Shown: positions 7,837 through 15,849 of the stretch, piece after piece
Layout of the letters: each line of letters starts with the position of its first letter
Position numbering within the stretch: position 1 is the first letter of the stretch
Origin: Dactylosporangium siamense
GTDB taxonomy: Bacteria > Actinomycetota > Actinomycetes > Mycobacteriales > Micromonosporaceae
NCBI RefSeq assembly: GCF_016862795.1
Contig: NZ_BONQ01000091.1
Span: forward strand, 36,175-100,174
Reading direction: 5' to 3'
Length of the DNA: 64,000 nt
Program-made: the position numbers and the translations under genes
The notes under the pieces: generated by a model
What the model was told of the DNA's origin: nothing
What the model saw: only the letters and a program-made list of their open reading frames with translations
Database searches by the model: none

Positions 7837-8412
7837 CTACCTTTCCCTGCGGCGCACCGGTGGCCGCCGCCCGTCCGACCGCCCACGGGCCGGCACCAGC
7901 TCCTCTTCGTCGTCGTCACGCTCGTAGTCCTCTGCGGGCGGTGATCGACGGGCGGCCCGGTCGTCGCCACGCTCGGCGTACTCTTCCTCGTCGTCTCGTC
8001 GCGACTCGGGCGATGCCGCTCGCGGGCGCCGGGCCGGACGCTCACGCACGTCCTCCTCCGGCTCCTCAGGCTCCTCGGGCTCACGGGCCTCGGGCTTGCG
8101 TGCCTTGCGCGGCTCGCGGAGCGCGTCTGCCCGGCCGCGGATCCGGTCGCTCATCGAGCCGATCCGGCCGGTCACCGCGGCCTTGGCCGCATCCTTCGTC
8201 GCCTCCACCAGCGGCGCACCCAGCTCGCCGAGCTTGCCGATCTCCGGTGACGAACCGAGCGCCCGAATCCCGTGGTGCAACAATCCGCCCGGGCGGCTGA
8301 GCCGGCCAGTGGCCGCGGCGGCGCCCAGCAACAGTCCCCATCGCAGCTTGCGCTGTCGCCCCAGCAGATAGCCGATACCGGCCGCCATCACCACCTGCGT
8401 CCTGCAGTTCAC
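7837..8412 (-). CDS. Small membrane-anchored gas vesicle cluster protein (GvpY-like position)
   Basis: A 191-residue protein starting at the GTG 8410-8412, which has GGGGGA five bases upstream. Residues 8-32 form a short hydrophobic stretch (VVMAAGIGYLLGR, then WGLLLGAAAATGRL). A helical Ala/Lys region follows, and the C-terminal half is extremely charged (Asp/Glu/Arg) and contains [10 protein letters not shown] like the next gene. It is the first gene of the operon and 6 bases before the SRPBCC gene. By position it corresponds to the membrane protein called gvpY in Streptomyces clusters, as I recall it. Function unknown. Confidence 0.7.
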   Translation of the reverse strand: MNCRTQVVMAAGIGYLLGRQRKLRWGLLLGAAAATGRLSRPGGLLHHGIRALGSSPEIGKLGELGAPLVEATKDAAKAAVTGRIGSMSDRIRGRADALREPRKARKPEAREPEEPEEPEEDVRERPARRPRAASPESRRDDEEEYAERGDDRAARRSPPAEDYERDDDEEELVPARGRSDGRRPPVRRRER

Positions 8413-8810
8413 GGTGTCCCCCTTCGGCCCAGGTCCACCCGGCCGGCATGTGCGGCGACCCGTGCGACGTAGGGAAGGCAAGCAACCGGCCCGCGAACAT
8501 GAACAAAAAACTCTCGTCCTGCCGCACTCAACGCGTTCTACCGCACAAGATCCGCTACCCCACCCTCCAGGGGCGAAACCCGCATCGCACCGCCAACGCG
8601 ACGCGCGACGTCACCCGCGACGTCCAGCCGCCGCAACGACAGGTGTGCGGCAGCGACGTGCACCACGTGGCGTGGCATCGTCGCGTGCCGGGGCGCTGCG
8701 ATCGCCACGCGCACCGGTGGTCGGGTCGACCACCGGTGCGCGGGCGCCCGCCGGAACTGCCGGCGCCGGTCCCGCTCTTGAACCGCCGCCAAGGTTCCCG
8801 GGCGGGCCGG
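8413..8810. promoter_or_regulatory. Intergenic region holding the gas vesicle operon promoter
   Basis: No convincing gene lies in these 398 bases. The gvp operon must start from here, reading leftward. The A-rich stretch at 8499-8513 (catgaacaaaaaact) is the only AT-rich island. The other end holds the terminator hairpin of the oxidoreductase operon. I cannot place -35/-10 boxes with confidence. Confidence 0.4.
8708..8742 (-). terminator. 16-bp perfect hairpin after the Gfo/Idh operon
   Basis: Perfect 16-base arms (CGCACCGGTGGTCG as the core) flank a 3-base loop, 70 bases beyond the stop of the minus-strand oxidoreductase gene at 8811. Very stable and without a U-run, it fits an actinomycete terminator. 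Confidence 0.65.
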
Positions 8811-9908
8811 CTACGGCAGGAGTGTCCGCTGCGTCGGGTCCCACCCCGACGGCAGCGGCTCCGGTCGAGCCGTTGTGCTCGCCACCTCGACCGGCCGACC
8901 GAGTCTCGCCGATTCCTCGATGGACAGCATGATGTCGAGCACGTGGAACGCGAACCGTCCGGTCGCCCGCTCGGGACGGCCGGCCCGGATCGCGCGGGCC
9001 AGTTCGAGCACGCCGATGCCCCGGCCCTGCTGTGATCCGACCTCGGCGACCTCCTGCTCGGGGTCACCGCGACGGAACACCGTGGTGGGTCCGGTGAACT
9101 GGTTGGGGTCGGGCAGCAGGGTCGTGCCGTCGACGCCGGTGACCTCGATGCTCGCGCGGTACACCGGGTTGTCGAAGCTGAACAGGACCGTTGCCGAGCC
9201 GCCGTCCTCGAACTGCACCAGCGCGCTGTGGTAGGTGGGCACCTCGACCGGGAACACCGTCCCGGCCCGCGGACCCGACCCGATCACGCGGCTGGTGCGC
9301 GCCGTGGAGGACACCGCGGAGACCCGGCTGGCCGGCCCGAAGACCTGCACGAGTGCGGTGAGGTAGTACGGGCCCAGGTCGAGCAGCGGCCCGGCCCCGG
9401 CGAGGTAGAGGAACTCCGGATCGGGGTGCCAGCTCTCCGGGCCGTCGCACTGGAAGACGGCCGTGGCGGTCAGCGGCCGCCCGATCCGTCCGGCGTCGAT
9501 CAGTCGCTGGGCCGACTGCAGACCGGCGCCGAGGAAGGTGTCTGGTGCGCACGCGACGCGCAGGCCGTTCTCCTCGGCGTAGCGCAGCAGCTCCGCGCCG
9601 GACTCGCGGTCGGTGGCGAACGGCTTCTCGCTCCAGACGTGCTTGCCGGCGGCGATGGCGTGGCGACCGACCTCCACGTGCACGGCGGGCACGGTCAGGT
9701 TGACGACGATCTCGATGTCGTCGCGGGCCAGCAGCTCCTCGACACTGCCGTGGGCCGGCACGCCGAACTCCTCCGCCCGGACCTTCGCCCGGTCGAGGTC
9801 GAGATCGGCGACGAAGCGCACCTCGACGTCGGGGAACCCCGAGAGCGTCTCGAGGTACTGGCCGCTGATGACGCCCGCACCGACGACACCCACACCGACG
9901 GCGGTCAT
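8811..9908 (-). CDS. Gfo/Idh/MocA-family oxidoreductase
   Basis: 365 residues. An N-terminal Rossmann fold (GVVGAGVISGQYLETL, with a D after strand 2) is followed by the EKPFA motif near residue 95 that marks Gfo/Idh/MocA dehydrogenases, and then the C-terminal alpha/beta substrate domain. These enzymes oxidise or reduce sugars and inositols with NAD(P). It is the last gene of a four-gene minus-strand operon (Gfo/Idh, glycosidase, TIM-barrel isomerase, Gfo/Idh). That set resembles catabolic units for modified or C-branched sugars, often using oxidation to 3-keto sugars. The specific sugar is unknown. Confidence 0.88.
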   Translation of the reverse strand: MTAVGVGVVGAGVISGQYLETLSGFPDVEVRFVADLDLDRAKVRAEEFGVPAHGSVEELLARDDIEIVVNLTVPAVHVEVGRHAIAAGKHVWSEKPFATDRESGAELLRYAEENGLRVACAPDTFLGAGLQSAQRLIDAGRIGRPLTATAVFQCDGPESWHPDPEFLYLAGAGPLLDLGPYYLTALVQVFGPASRVSAVSSTARTSRVIGSGPRAGTVFPVEVPTYHSALVQFEDGGSATVLFSFDNPVYRASIEVTGVDGTTLLPDPNQFTGPTTVFRRGDPEQEVAEVGSQQGRGIGVLELARAIRAGRPERATGRFAFHVLDIMLSIEESARLGRPVEVASTTARPEPLPSGWDPTQRTLLP

Positions 9909-9954
9909 GCGTCCTCACTTCGTTCCGGGCGCCTGACCCAACACTGACCTTCTG

Positions 9955-9988
9955 ATGACCGGCCCGAGACGCTCCGCTGGCCGGTCAT
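9955..9988 (-). other. Intercistronic hairpin
   Basis: ATGACCGGCC pairs with GGCCGGTCAT across a 14-base loop. The arm includes the stop codon of the TIM-barrel gene. It lies in the 76-base gap before the downstream oxidoreductase gene and could set mRNA stability or partial termination. Confidence 0.45.
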
Positions 9989-10725
9989 GCCGCGATCCCG
10001 GACAGGTGGCGCAGGCTCGTCTCGACGGCCTCGAACAGGTCACCCTGGAACGCGTCGAGCTCGACGATCGGCCTCGCCTGGGGCGCCGCGGCGAGGATGG
10101 CCTCGACCGGCATCCGGCCGCTGCCGACGGGCTGCTGCAGCTCGGCGTCCGGCGTCACGGGCCCGTCCTTGATGTGCAGGAGGCGGACCCGGTCGCCGAG
10201 CCGCTGGAGCAGGGCGGGCACGTCGGCACCGCCGACCGCGGCCCAGTAGGTGTCCACCTCGAGCACCACGTCCGGGTCCAGCGACGCCGCGAGGACCTCC
10301 AGGCCGTGCCGGCCGTCGACGGACGAGGACAGCTCCCAGACGTGGTTGTGGTAGCCGATCGCCACGCCGGTGCCGCGGGCCACGCGGGCCAGGGCATTCA
10401 GCCGCTCGGCGGTCCGGGCGATCGACGCCGCGTCGGCCCACCGCTCGGCCGGGGTGTAGGGGTCCACCAGGATCTCGACGCCGAGCCCGGCCGCGATCTC
10501 GATCGTGCCGGCCGGCTCGGGGTTGTCGATCAGCCAGGCGTGGGCCGCGGGTGCCGTCAGGCCGGTCTCGCGCAACGCGTCGGCCATCTCCTCGGCGCGA
10601 TCGACGAAGCCGAACAGCTCGATCTCGCGGTAGCCCATCGCCGCCACGCGGCGCAGTGTGCCGCGGAGGTCCTCGCCGACGGCGTCGCGCAGCGTGTACA
10701 GCTGCAGGGCTGGGGAACGGGGCAT
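9985..10725 (-). CDS. Sugar phosphate isomerase/epimerase-like TIM barrel (AP endonuclease 2 family)
   Basis: 246 residues from the ATG 10723-10725, which has GAGGAGAA 7 bases upstream. The xylose isomerase-like TIM-barrel fold is indicated by LQLYTLRDAVGEDL at the start, VAIGYHNHVWE in the middle (metal-ligand His and Glu region), VLEVDTYWA, LHIKDG and a final IVELDAFQGD. These match the four acidic/histidine metal-ligand strands of the IolE/EboC-like family. Members isomerise or dehydrate keto-sugars and inosose. In this operon it probably acts next to the two Gfo/Idh dehydrogenases. Substrate unknown. Confidence 0.85.
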   Translation of the reverse strand: MPRSPALQLYTLRDAVGEDLRGTLRRVAAMGYREIELFGFVDRAEEMADALRETGLTAPAAHAWLIDNPEPAGTIEIAAGLGVEILVDPYTPAERWADAASIARTAERLNALARVARGTGVAIGYHNHVWELSSSVDGRHGLEVLAASLDPDVVLEVDTYWAAVGGADVPALLQRLGDRVRLLHIKDGPVTPDAELQQPVGSGRMPVEAILAAAPQARPIVELDAFQGDLFEAVETSLRHLSGIAA

Positions 10726-10754
10726 CAGGTCGGTTCTCCTCGGACGGGGGTCGT

Positions 10755-12431
10755 TCACAGGTAATGGGCGGCGAGCACCAGGAACACGCTCGCCGTCCAG
10801 GTGTACGCACTGTCGCGCAGGCCGCGACCCGTGCGGGCGTCATAGTTCTCCGCCATGTCGCTGCCGGCGACCATGTCGCAGAACCGGCGCGCGATCTCGG
10901 CGGCCAGCGGCGCGTGGCCGGCCCGCCGGAGCCCGTCGACCACGATGAGCGTCGACGGCGCCCAGATCGGGCCGCGCCAGTATCCGTCGGCCTCGTAGCA
11001 GGGGCTGGTCGGCAGCTCGGTGGCCAGGCCGTGCCCGGTGAGGTAGCCGGCGGTGACCAGTTCGCCGACGACGCTGTCGGCGACCGGCCGGGGCAGCCGC
11101 TCGCCGAGGACGAGCGGCATGAACCGTAGGAGGGTGTCGGGGTGGTACAGCTCCCCCGTGTCCGCCCGGCGCACGCCGAACCTGCCGTCGGCGAAGCACC
11201 CGCGCATCAGGCGGTCCAGCATCGCGTCGGCGTCGGCCGTCCACCGGTCGGCCTCGTCGTCCCGGCCGAGCAGCCGGGCGAGGCGGGCCAGGCAGTCCAG
11301 CTGCAGGACGAGATAGGCGGGCAGGTCGGGGCTCTGGAACGGCACCCCGTCGCGGAACGCCGTGCTGTTGTCCCAGCCCGAGTCGTTGCCGTGCTCGTAG
11401 TGGGGAACGCCGTCGCCGTGCGGGTCGCGCGCCGTGAGCCACCAGCGGGTCCAGCGGCGCAACGGCTCGTAGCAGGCCTCGACCTGCTGCCGCGACACGT
11501 CGGCGTGGTCCAGCAGCCAGCTCAGCGCCCAGCCGTGCACGGGTGGCTTGACGAAGGACCAGGCCGCGTGGGCGTCGTTGACGTAGTCGGGCAGCGCACC
11601 GTCGTCACGCTGCTGGTCGAAGACCGTCAGGAACTGATCGATCGCGGCCGGCGCGTCGGCGGCGAGCGCCATCGCGTTGAAGCAGTGGTCCCAGCTCCAG
11701 ACGTTGGTCATCCCGTTCTTCGACATGAGCATTGTCGGTCGCCTGAGCAGCCCGGCCGGTGCCACCACCGACGACCAGGTGACGTAGTCGGCCAGCTGCG
11801 CGGCGTCGTGGTATCGGTCTGGCACCTCGGGTGTCGCGGCCCGCCAGGCGGCGAAGTCCGCCCGTGCTCCCGCCTTCACGGTGGCGAACAGCCCGCCGGC
11901 CGGGTCCGGGTGTCGGGTCCCGCCGATCCGGATCACGAACGGGCCGTCGGCCGCCGGCCGGGCCACGAAGGCGATCCGGGTGTGCCGGCTGCCGTTCCAG
12001 ACGCGGTCCACGTCGAACGCGCCGGCGTGCCGGGTGATGGTGAGGTCGAGGCCCGCGCCGCAGGCGATGTACCGGGCGCTGTCGGTGCCGTTCGGCACGA
12101 CGTGATCGTAGGGGTTGGAGATCAGCCCGGTCAGCCGGAGGGCCGCGCCGTGGCCGGTCGCCACGACGCTGCCGTCGTCGTCGAACGCGAGCTCGACGCG
12201 GGCGCCCGCGGCGCCGGTCAGGGCCAGGGACTCCGGGTGGAGCTCCGCCGTCTCCTGGACCGGCTGCCCGTCCACGAGCAGCTCGATCAGCAGCAGCTCC
12301 CGGACGCCGGCGTGGCCGCGCACCGTGCGCAGGTACAGGCCGCCGGGGCGCTCGGCCGTCGCGTCCCGGCGCGACAGCGCGAAGTAGGAGCCGCGCCGGC
12401 TGAACGGGACGCGGTGCAGGTCGACGCGCAC
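10755..12431 (-). CDS. Glycoside hydrolase, (alpha/alpha)6 barrel (GH63/MGH1-like)
   Basis: 558 residues, GTG start at 12431, two bases after the stop of the upstream oxidoreductase gene. An N-terminal beta-rich domain of about 200 residues precedes a helical barrel with hallmarks of GH63/GH37-like glucosidases: NVWSWDHCFNAMALA, HGWALSWLL, HYEHGNDSGWDNSTAF and GYWRGPIWAPSTLIV (catalytic acid regions around the DSGWD and GYWRGP motifs). No signal peptide is visible, so it acts in the cytoplasm. Related enzymes release alpha-linked glucose, mannosylglycerate or glucosylglycerate. The exact linkage cannot be told. Confidence 0.8.
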   Translation of the reverse strand: MRVDLHRVPFSRRGSYFALSRRDATAERPGGLYLRTVRGHAGVRELLLIELLVDGQPVQETAELHPESLALTGAAGARVELAFDDDGSVVATGHGAALRLTGLISNPYDHVVPNGTDSARYIACGAGLDLTITRHAGAFDVDRVWNGSRHTRIAFVARPAADGPFVIRIGGTRHPDPAGGLFATVKAGARADFAAWRAATPEVPDRYHDAAQLADYVTWSSVVAPAGLLRRPTMLMSKNGMTNVWSWDHCFNAMALAADAPAAIDQFLTVFDQQRDDGALPDYVNDAHAAWSFVKPPVHGWALSWLLDHADVSRQQVEACYEPLRRWTRWWLTARDPHGDGVPHYEHGNDSGWDNSTAFRDGVPFQSPDLPAYLVLQLDCLARLARLLGRDDEADRWTADADAMLDRLMRGCFADGRFGVRRADTGELYHPDTLLRFMPLVLGERLPRPVADSVVGELVTAGYLTGHGLATELPTSPCYEADGYWRGPIWAPSTLIVVDGLRRAGHAPLAAEIARRFCDMVAGSDMAENYDARTGRGLRDSAYTWTASVFLVLAAHYL

Positions 12432-12432
12432 G

Positions 12433-13644
12433 TCAGTCCGTGGCCGCCGCCGGCCCGTCGCCGAAGTCGGGAATGCTCAGGCGCTCCCCGTGCCGGCGGG
12501 CGGACTCGTGCGCGATGATGCCGGGCAGCGTGTACCGCGCCGCCGTCCAGGCGTCGACCGGTGGCCGGCCGCCGGTGTTGACGGCGGTGACGAAGTCGTC
12601 GGCCAGGAAGTGGTGGCTGCCCTCGTGGCCGTTGTGGGCCCCGGTGTATTCACGCGGGAGGCGGGAGCGGTCGTGGACCGGTGCGCAGCCGGACACGAAC
12701 GCGTCGCGCAGCGCCGGGGAGATGTGCGCGAGCGACGGGTCCTCGACGGACACCGTGTGGGACGACTCGAGCAGCTCGGTGACGTCCTCGACGCCCTTGC
12801 GGTCCTGCCACAGCGCCGTGGTGGTGGCCTGTTCGAAGGTCGCTTCGGTGCCGAAGAACCGGAAGCGCGACTCCCGCAGGGACGACGGGAACCCCACCCG
12901 CCGGAACTCGTTGATGCGGAACGATCCGCCTCCGGCCACCTCGAACAGCGCGGTCGCGTTGGAGAAGTCGTTGTCGAACAGGCTTACGCCGCGGTCGAAC
13001 ACACCGTCGCCCCGGTCGTCGACGACGCCGATGGCGCTCACCGACACCGCGTGGGTGCTCCAGGCGCCGAGCACCCCGCCGATGGAGTGGGTCGGGTAGA
13101 GCAGGGGCGGATAGCTGGCGGTCGCCTTCCAGTCCGCGCCGCCGCTGTAGCGGTACGCGTCGTAGAAGCCGAGGTCCATGTCGTGGACGTAGTCGCCCTC
13201 GGCGTAGAACAGCCGGCCGAAGGCGCCGGCCTCGGCCTTCGCCCGGGCGTAGACCGTCGCCGGGTTGTAGTGGCTCGTCTCGCCCATCATGTAGGTCAGG
13301 CCGGTGGCCTGGACGGCTTCGACGATCGCGGCGATCTCGGCCGTGCTGACGGCCATCGGCACCGCCGAGTACACGTGCTTACCGGCCTCGAGCGCGGCCA
13401 CGACCAGCGGTCCGTGCGTCCATCGCTGGGTGAAGACGGCAACCGCGTCGATCGCCGGGGAGGCGATCATCTCCTCGAAGCTCGCCATGGTGCCGGCGAG
13501 GCCCAGGTCCTCGACCATCGCCGTCGCGCGTTCCGGCAGCAGGTCGGTGCCGTAGACCGCGTCGACGCCCGGATGCAGGTTGAACAGGTTGGCGAACGAG
13601 CCGGCGAACTGGCCGGCGCCCACGATTCCCAGGGTGAAGCCCAT
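12433..13644 (-). CDS. Gfo/Idh/MocA-family oxidoreductase
   Basis: 403 residues starting MGFTLGIVGAGQFAGSFANLF at the ATG 13642-13644, with AAGGA upstream. Residues upstream of this ATG in the same frame are not protein-like. It has the N-terminal Rossmann GxGxxA motif; the usual EKP is replaced by SAVPMAVS at the equivalent place, which departs from the common lysine motif. The C-terminal domain contains HNGHEGSHHFLADDFV, a histidine-rich segment often seen in large members of this family. It is the first gene of the operon and is divergent from the ROK regulator, which probably controls it. Confidence 0.83.
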   Translation of the reverse strand: MGFTLGIVGAGQFAGSFANLFNLHPGVDAVYGTDLLPERATAMVEDLGLAGTMASFEEMIASPAIDAVAVFTQRWTHGPLVVAALEAGKHVYSAVPMAVSTAEIAAIVEAVQATGLTYMMGETSHYNPATVYARAKAEAGAFGRLFYAEGDYVHDMDLGFYDAYRYSGGADWKATASYPPLLYPTHSIGGVLGAWSTHAVSVSAIGVVDDRGDGVFDRGVSLFDNDFSNATALFEVAGGGSFRINEFRRVGFPSSLRESRFRFFGTEATFEQATTTALWQDRKGVEDVTELLESSHTVSVEDPSLAHISPALRDAFVSGCAPVHDRSRLPREYTGAHNGHEGSHHFLADDFVTAVNTGGRPPVDAWTAARYTLPGIIAHESARRHGERLSIPDFGDGPAAATD

Positions 13645-13721
13645 GCGGATTCCTTGCCGTGCGCGGGGATGGCGTCCTGACTGGTGCCGATGCGGTTCGA
13701 CGGGGCGGGGACCCTGGCTCG

Positions 13722-13757
13722 AACTCCGATTTAGTTTCACAGTAGAATTTATTGGTG
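13722..13757. promoter_or_regulatory. AT-rich divergent promoter/operator region between Gfo/Idh operon and ROK gene
   Basis: In a very GC-rich setting the segment reading GATTTAGTTTCACAG then TAGAATTTATTGG stands out as AT-rich. It sits about 80 bases from the oxidoreductase start and 55 bases from the ROK start. ROK repressors commonly bind AT-rich sites with TTTA/TAAA-like arms, so this is the likely operator. No exact inverted repeat is obvious. Confidence 0.45.
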
Positions 13758-13810
13758 TCAAGCCGCTGCGCCTACTCCCAGCCAGCGCGTCGCGAACCTA
13801 GGATGCGTCC

Positions 13811-14965
13811 ATGACCGACCAAGCCACGCCGCTCGGCGTGACACCCGCCGCCGGGGATCTGCCGGAGAGTGCCGGGCGGGTCCTTCTCGAAATCCTGATC
13901 AACGGGCCCTTGCCGCGCGTCGAGCTGGCCCGCCGGCTGGGCCTGTCCGGCCCGAGCCTGACCCGGCTGACGCGACCGCTGATCGCGTCCGGCCGGCTCA
14001 TCGAAGGGGTGGCGCGCCACCAGTCGGTCGGCCGGCCGTTGCAGCCGCTGGACATCGACGTCAGCTCCGAGCACTTCATCGGCATCAAGCTGACCGGCGG
14101 CGCGCTCTACGCGGTCGTCACGGACCTGCGCGGCGAGGTCCTGGCCGAGAGCGAACGCTCCCTGAACGGCAACGACCCCGCCGTCGTCGCGGCCGAGATC
14201 GCCACCGAGGTGGCCCGGTTCGGCACGACGTTCGCCGGGCTGACCGGGGTCGGCATCGCCCTGGGGGGCCGCTCACCGGACGGGCGGGTCGTCGGCGAGG
14301 CCAACTTCCTCGGCTGGCGCAACGTGCCGCTCGCCGATCTCGTCGAGGTCGCCTGCAACCTCCCGGTCGTCGTCGCCAACGACGTCAACGCCCTCACCCA
14401 GGCCCAGCACTGGTTCGGCGCCGGCCGGGGCCTGGACAGCTTCGCCGTCGTCACCGTCGGCGCCGGTGTCGGGCTGGGTCTGGTGATGCACGGCCGGCTG
14501 GTGCAGGGCGTGCACGGCGGGGCCGGCAGCATCGGTCACCAGGTGCTCACCAACTCCGACGCCACCTGCTGGCGCGGCCACCGCGGCTGCGCCAACGCGC
14601 TGCTGTCCGCGCAGGCGATCGAGGCGGCGACCGAACGGGCCACCGGATCACCGGCTCCACTGGACGTGATCCTGCGCGGCGCCGAACGCGGCGACCCGGC
14701 GCTGCGCGCGATCGTCGACCAGGCCGGCGAGGCGCTCGGCCTGCTCATCGCGGGCGTCGCCAACTTCGCCGATCCCCAGAAGATCCTGATCGCGGGCGAG
14801 GGCGCCCGGCTGGGCACGGTCGGCGGGCACGCGATGCTGCGCGCCTTCCACCGGGCCGGCGCCTGGGAGACGACGGAGACGCCGATCGACGTTCAGCCCT
14901 TCGCGTTCAACGAGTGGGCCCGGGGCGCGGCGGCCAGCGCCATCTACGCGCGGGTCATGGCCTGA
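13811..14965 (+). CDS. ROK-family transcriptional regulator
   Basis: 384 residues. An N-terminal winged helix (LLEILINGPLPRVELARRLGLSGPSLTRLTRPLI) is followed by a ROK/sugar-kinase-like domain with FIGIKLTGGALYAVVTDLRGEV (phosphate-1 loop), NDVNALTQAQHWFGAG, and VTVGAGVGLGLVMHGRLVQGVHGGAGSIGH. The zinc motif is altered: the family CxCGxxGC reads CWRGHRGC, so the middle cysteine is arginine. It is likely a sugar-responsive repressor of the divergent Gfo/Idh-glycosidase operon. Its 3' end overlaps the convergent alpha/beta hydrolase gene by 11 bases. Confidence 0.88.
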   Translation: MTDQATPLGVTPAAGDLPESAGRVLLEILINGPLPRVELARRLGLSGPSLTRLTRPLIASGRLIEGVARHQSVGRPLQPLDIDVSSEHFIGIKLTGGALYAVVTDLRGEVLAESERSLNGNDPAVVAAEIATEVARFGTTFAGLTGVGIALGGRSPDGRVVGEANFLGWRNVPLADLVEVACNLPVVVANDVNALTQAQHWFGAGRGLDSFAVVTVGAGVGLGLVMHGRLVQGVHGGAGSIGHQVLTNSDATCWRGHRGCANALLSAQAIEAATERATGSPAPLDVILRGAERGDPALRAIVDQAGEALGLLIAGVANFADPQKILIAGEGARLGTVGGHAMLRAFHRAGAWETTETPIDVQPFAFNEWARGAAASAIYARVMA

Positions 14966-15803
14966 CCGGCGGCCCGTCGCCGCCGCTCCAGCCGTCGCCG
15001 TCGCTGTCGCCTTTGCCGTCCAGCCACGACGCGATCCGGGCAATCGAGCGGTCGGCATCGGGCTCGGCCGTGTTGAGGTGCCCGTGCCGGGCACCGGGCT
15101 CGAGGTGCCGCCACACCGGCCGGCCCGCCGTCCGCCGCGCCGCCACCAGCGCCTCGGCGGACGGCCGGAAGATGTCGTATTCGCTGATGAGCACCAGGGC
15201 CGGCGGCAACGCGGCGAGGTCGCTGGGCGCCGGCACGACCGCGGCGGGCGCGGCGTCGACCGGCCCGCCCAGGTAGTTCTCGTACATCTGCCGGATGCCG
15301 GTGAGCTCGTCGGCCACCTGCTCCGGGGTCAGCTCCAGCGCGGCGCACACCTGCGGGTCCGGGGGGTCCTGCCGGGCGTGCAGCGTCGGATACGCCAGCA
15401 CCAGCGAGGCGGGCCGGGGGCCGGGCACCTGCCCGGCCGCGATCCGCACGGTGACGCCGACCGCCAGGTTGGCGCCCGCGCTGGCACCGCCGAGGTGCGC
15501 CCGGGACACCCCGGGCCGCTCGCCGAGCCACTGCCAGGCGGTCAGGACGTCGTCGGACGGCACCGGATAGTGCGTCGCGCCGTCGGCGAGCCGGTAGTCG
15601 ACGGCGAGCACGTGGTGACCGTGCTCGGCGAGCCGCCGGGCGACCCGGTCGGACTCCGGCATGTCCAGGTCACCGTGGCCGAACCCGCCGCCGTGCACCC
15701 AGAGCAGGTGCGCGCCACCGGACGCCGCCGTGCCGTACTCGCGCACCGGCACCGGTCCGTGCGGTCCGTCCAGCGCCAGATCGCGGATCGTCACCTCGGC
15801 CAC
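14955..15803 (-). CDS. Alpha/beta hydrolase, HSL-type esterase
   Basis: 282 residues with the oxyanion motif HGGGF (37-41), the nucleophile elbow GGASAG (S108), D210 in ISEYD and H240 in ARHGH, the hormone-sensitive-lipase (acetyl-hydrolase) arrangement. There is no signal peptide, so it acts in the cytoplasm. In a carbohydrate locus it may deacylate imported oligosaccharides. The C-terminus ends in a low-complexity Asp/Gly segment. A TTTCA-C-TGAAA palindrome lies 22 bases upstream of the start. Confidence 0.85.
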   Translation of the reverse strand: MAEVTIRDLALDGPHGPVPVREYGTAASGGAHLLWVHGGGFGHGDLDMPESDRVARRLAEHGHHVLAVDYRLADGATHYPVPSDDVLTAWQWLGERPGVSRAHLGGASAGANLAVGVTVRIAAGQVPGPRPASLVLAYPTLHARQDPPDPQVCAALELTPEQVADELTGIRQMYENYLGGPVDAAPAAVVPAPSDLAALPPALVLISEYDIFRPSAEALVAARRTAGRPVWRHLEPGARHGHLNTAEPDADRSIARIASWLDGKGDSDGDGWSGGDGPPVRP

Positions 15804-15824
15804 CTCCAGGCATCACCCTAATAC

Positions 15825-15835
15825 TTTCACTGAAA
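15825..15835. promoter_or_regulatory. Palindromic operator-like site TTTCACTGAAA
   Basis: A perfect 5+1+5 palindrome in an AT-richer patch, placed just upstream of the minus-strand esterase. Its arms (TTTCA/TGAAA) resemble the TGAAC/GTTCA half-sites found before the other sugar genes, so it may belong to the same LacI regulon. Confidence 0.45.
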
Positions 15836-15849
15836 CACAAATAGGGGCT

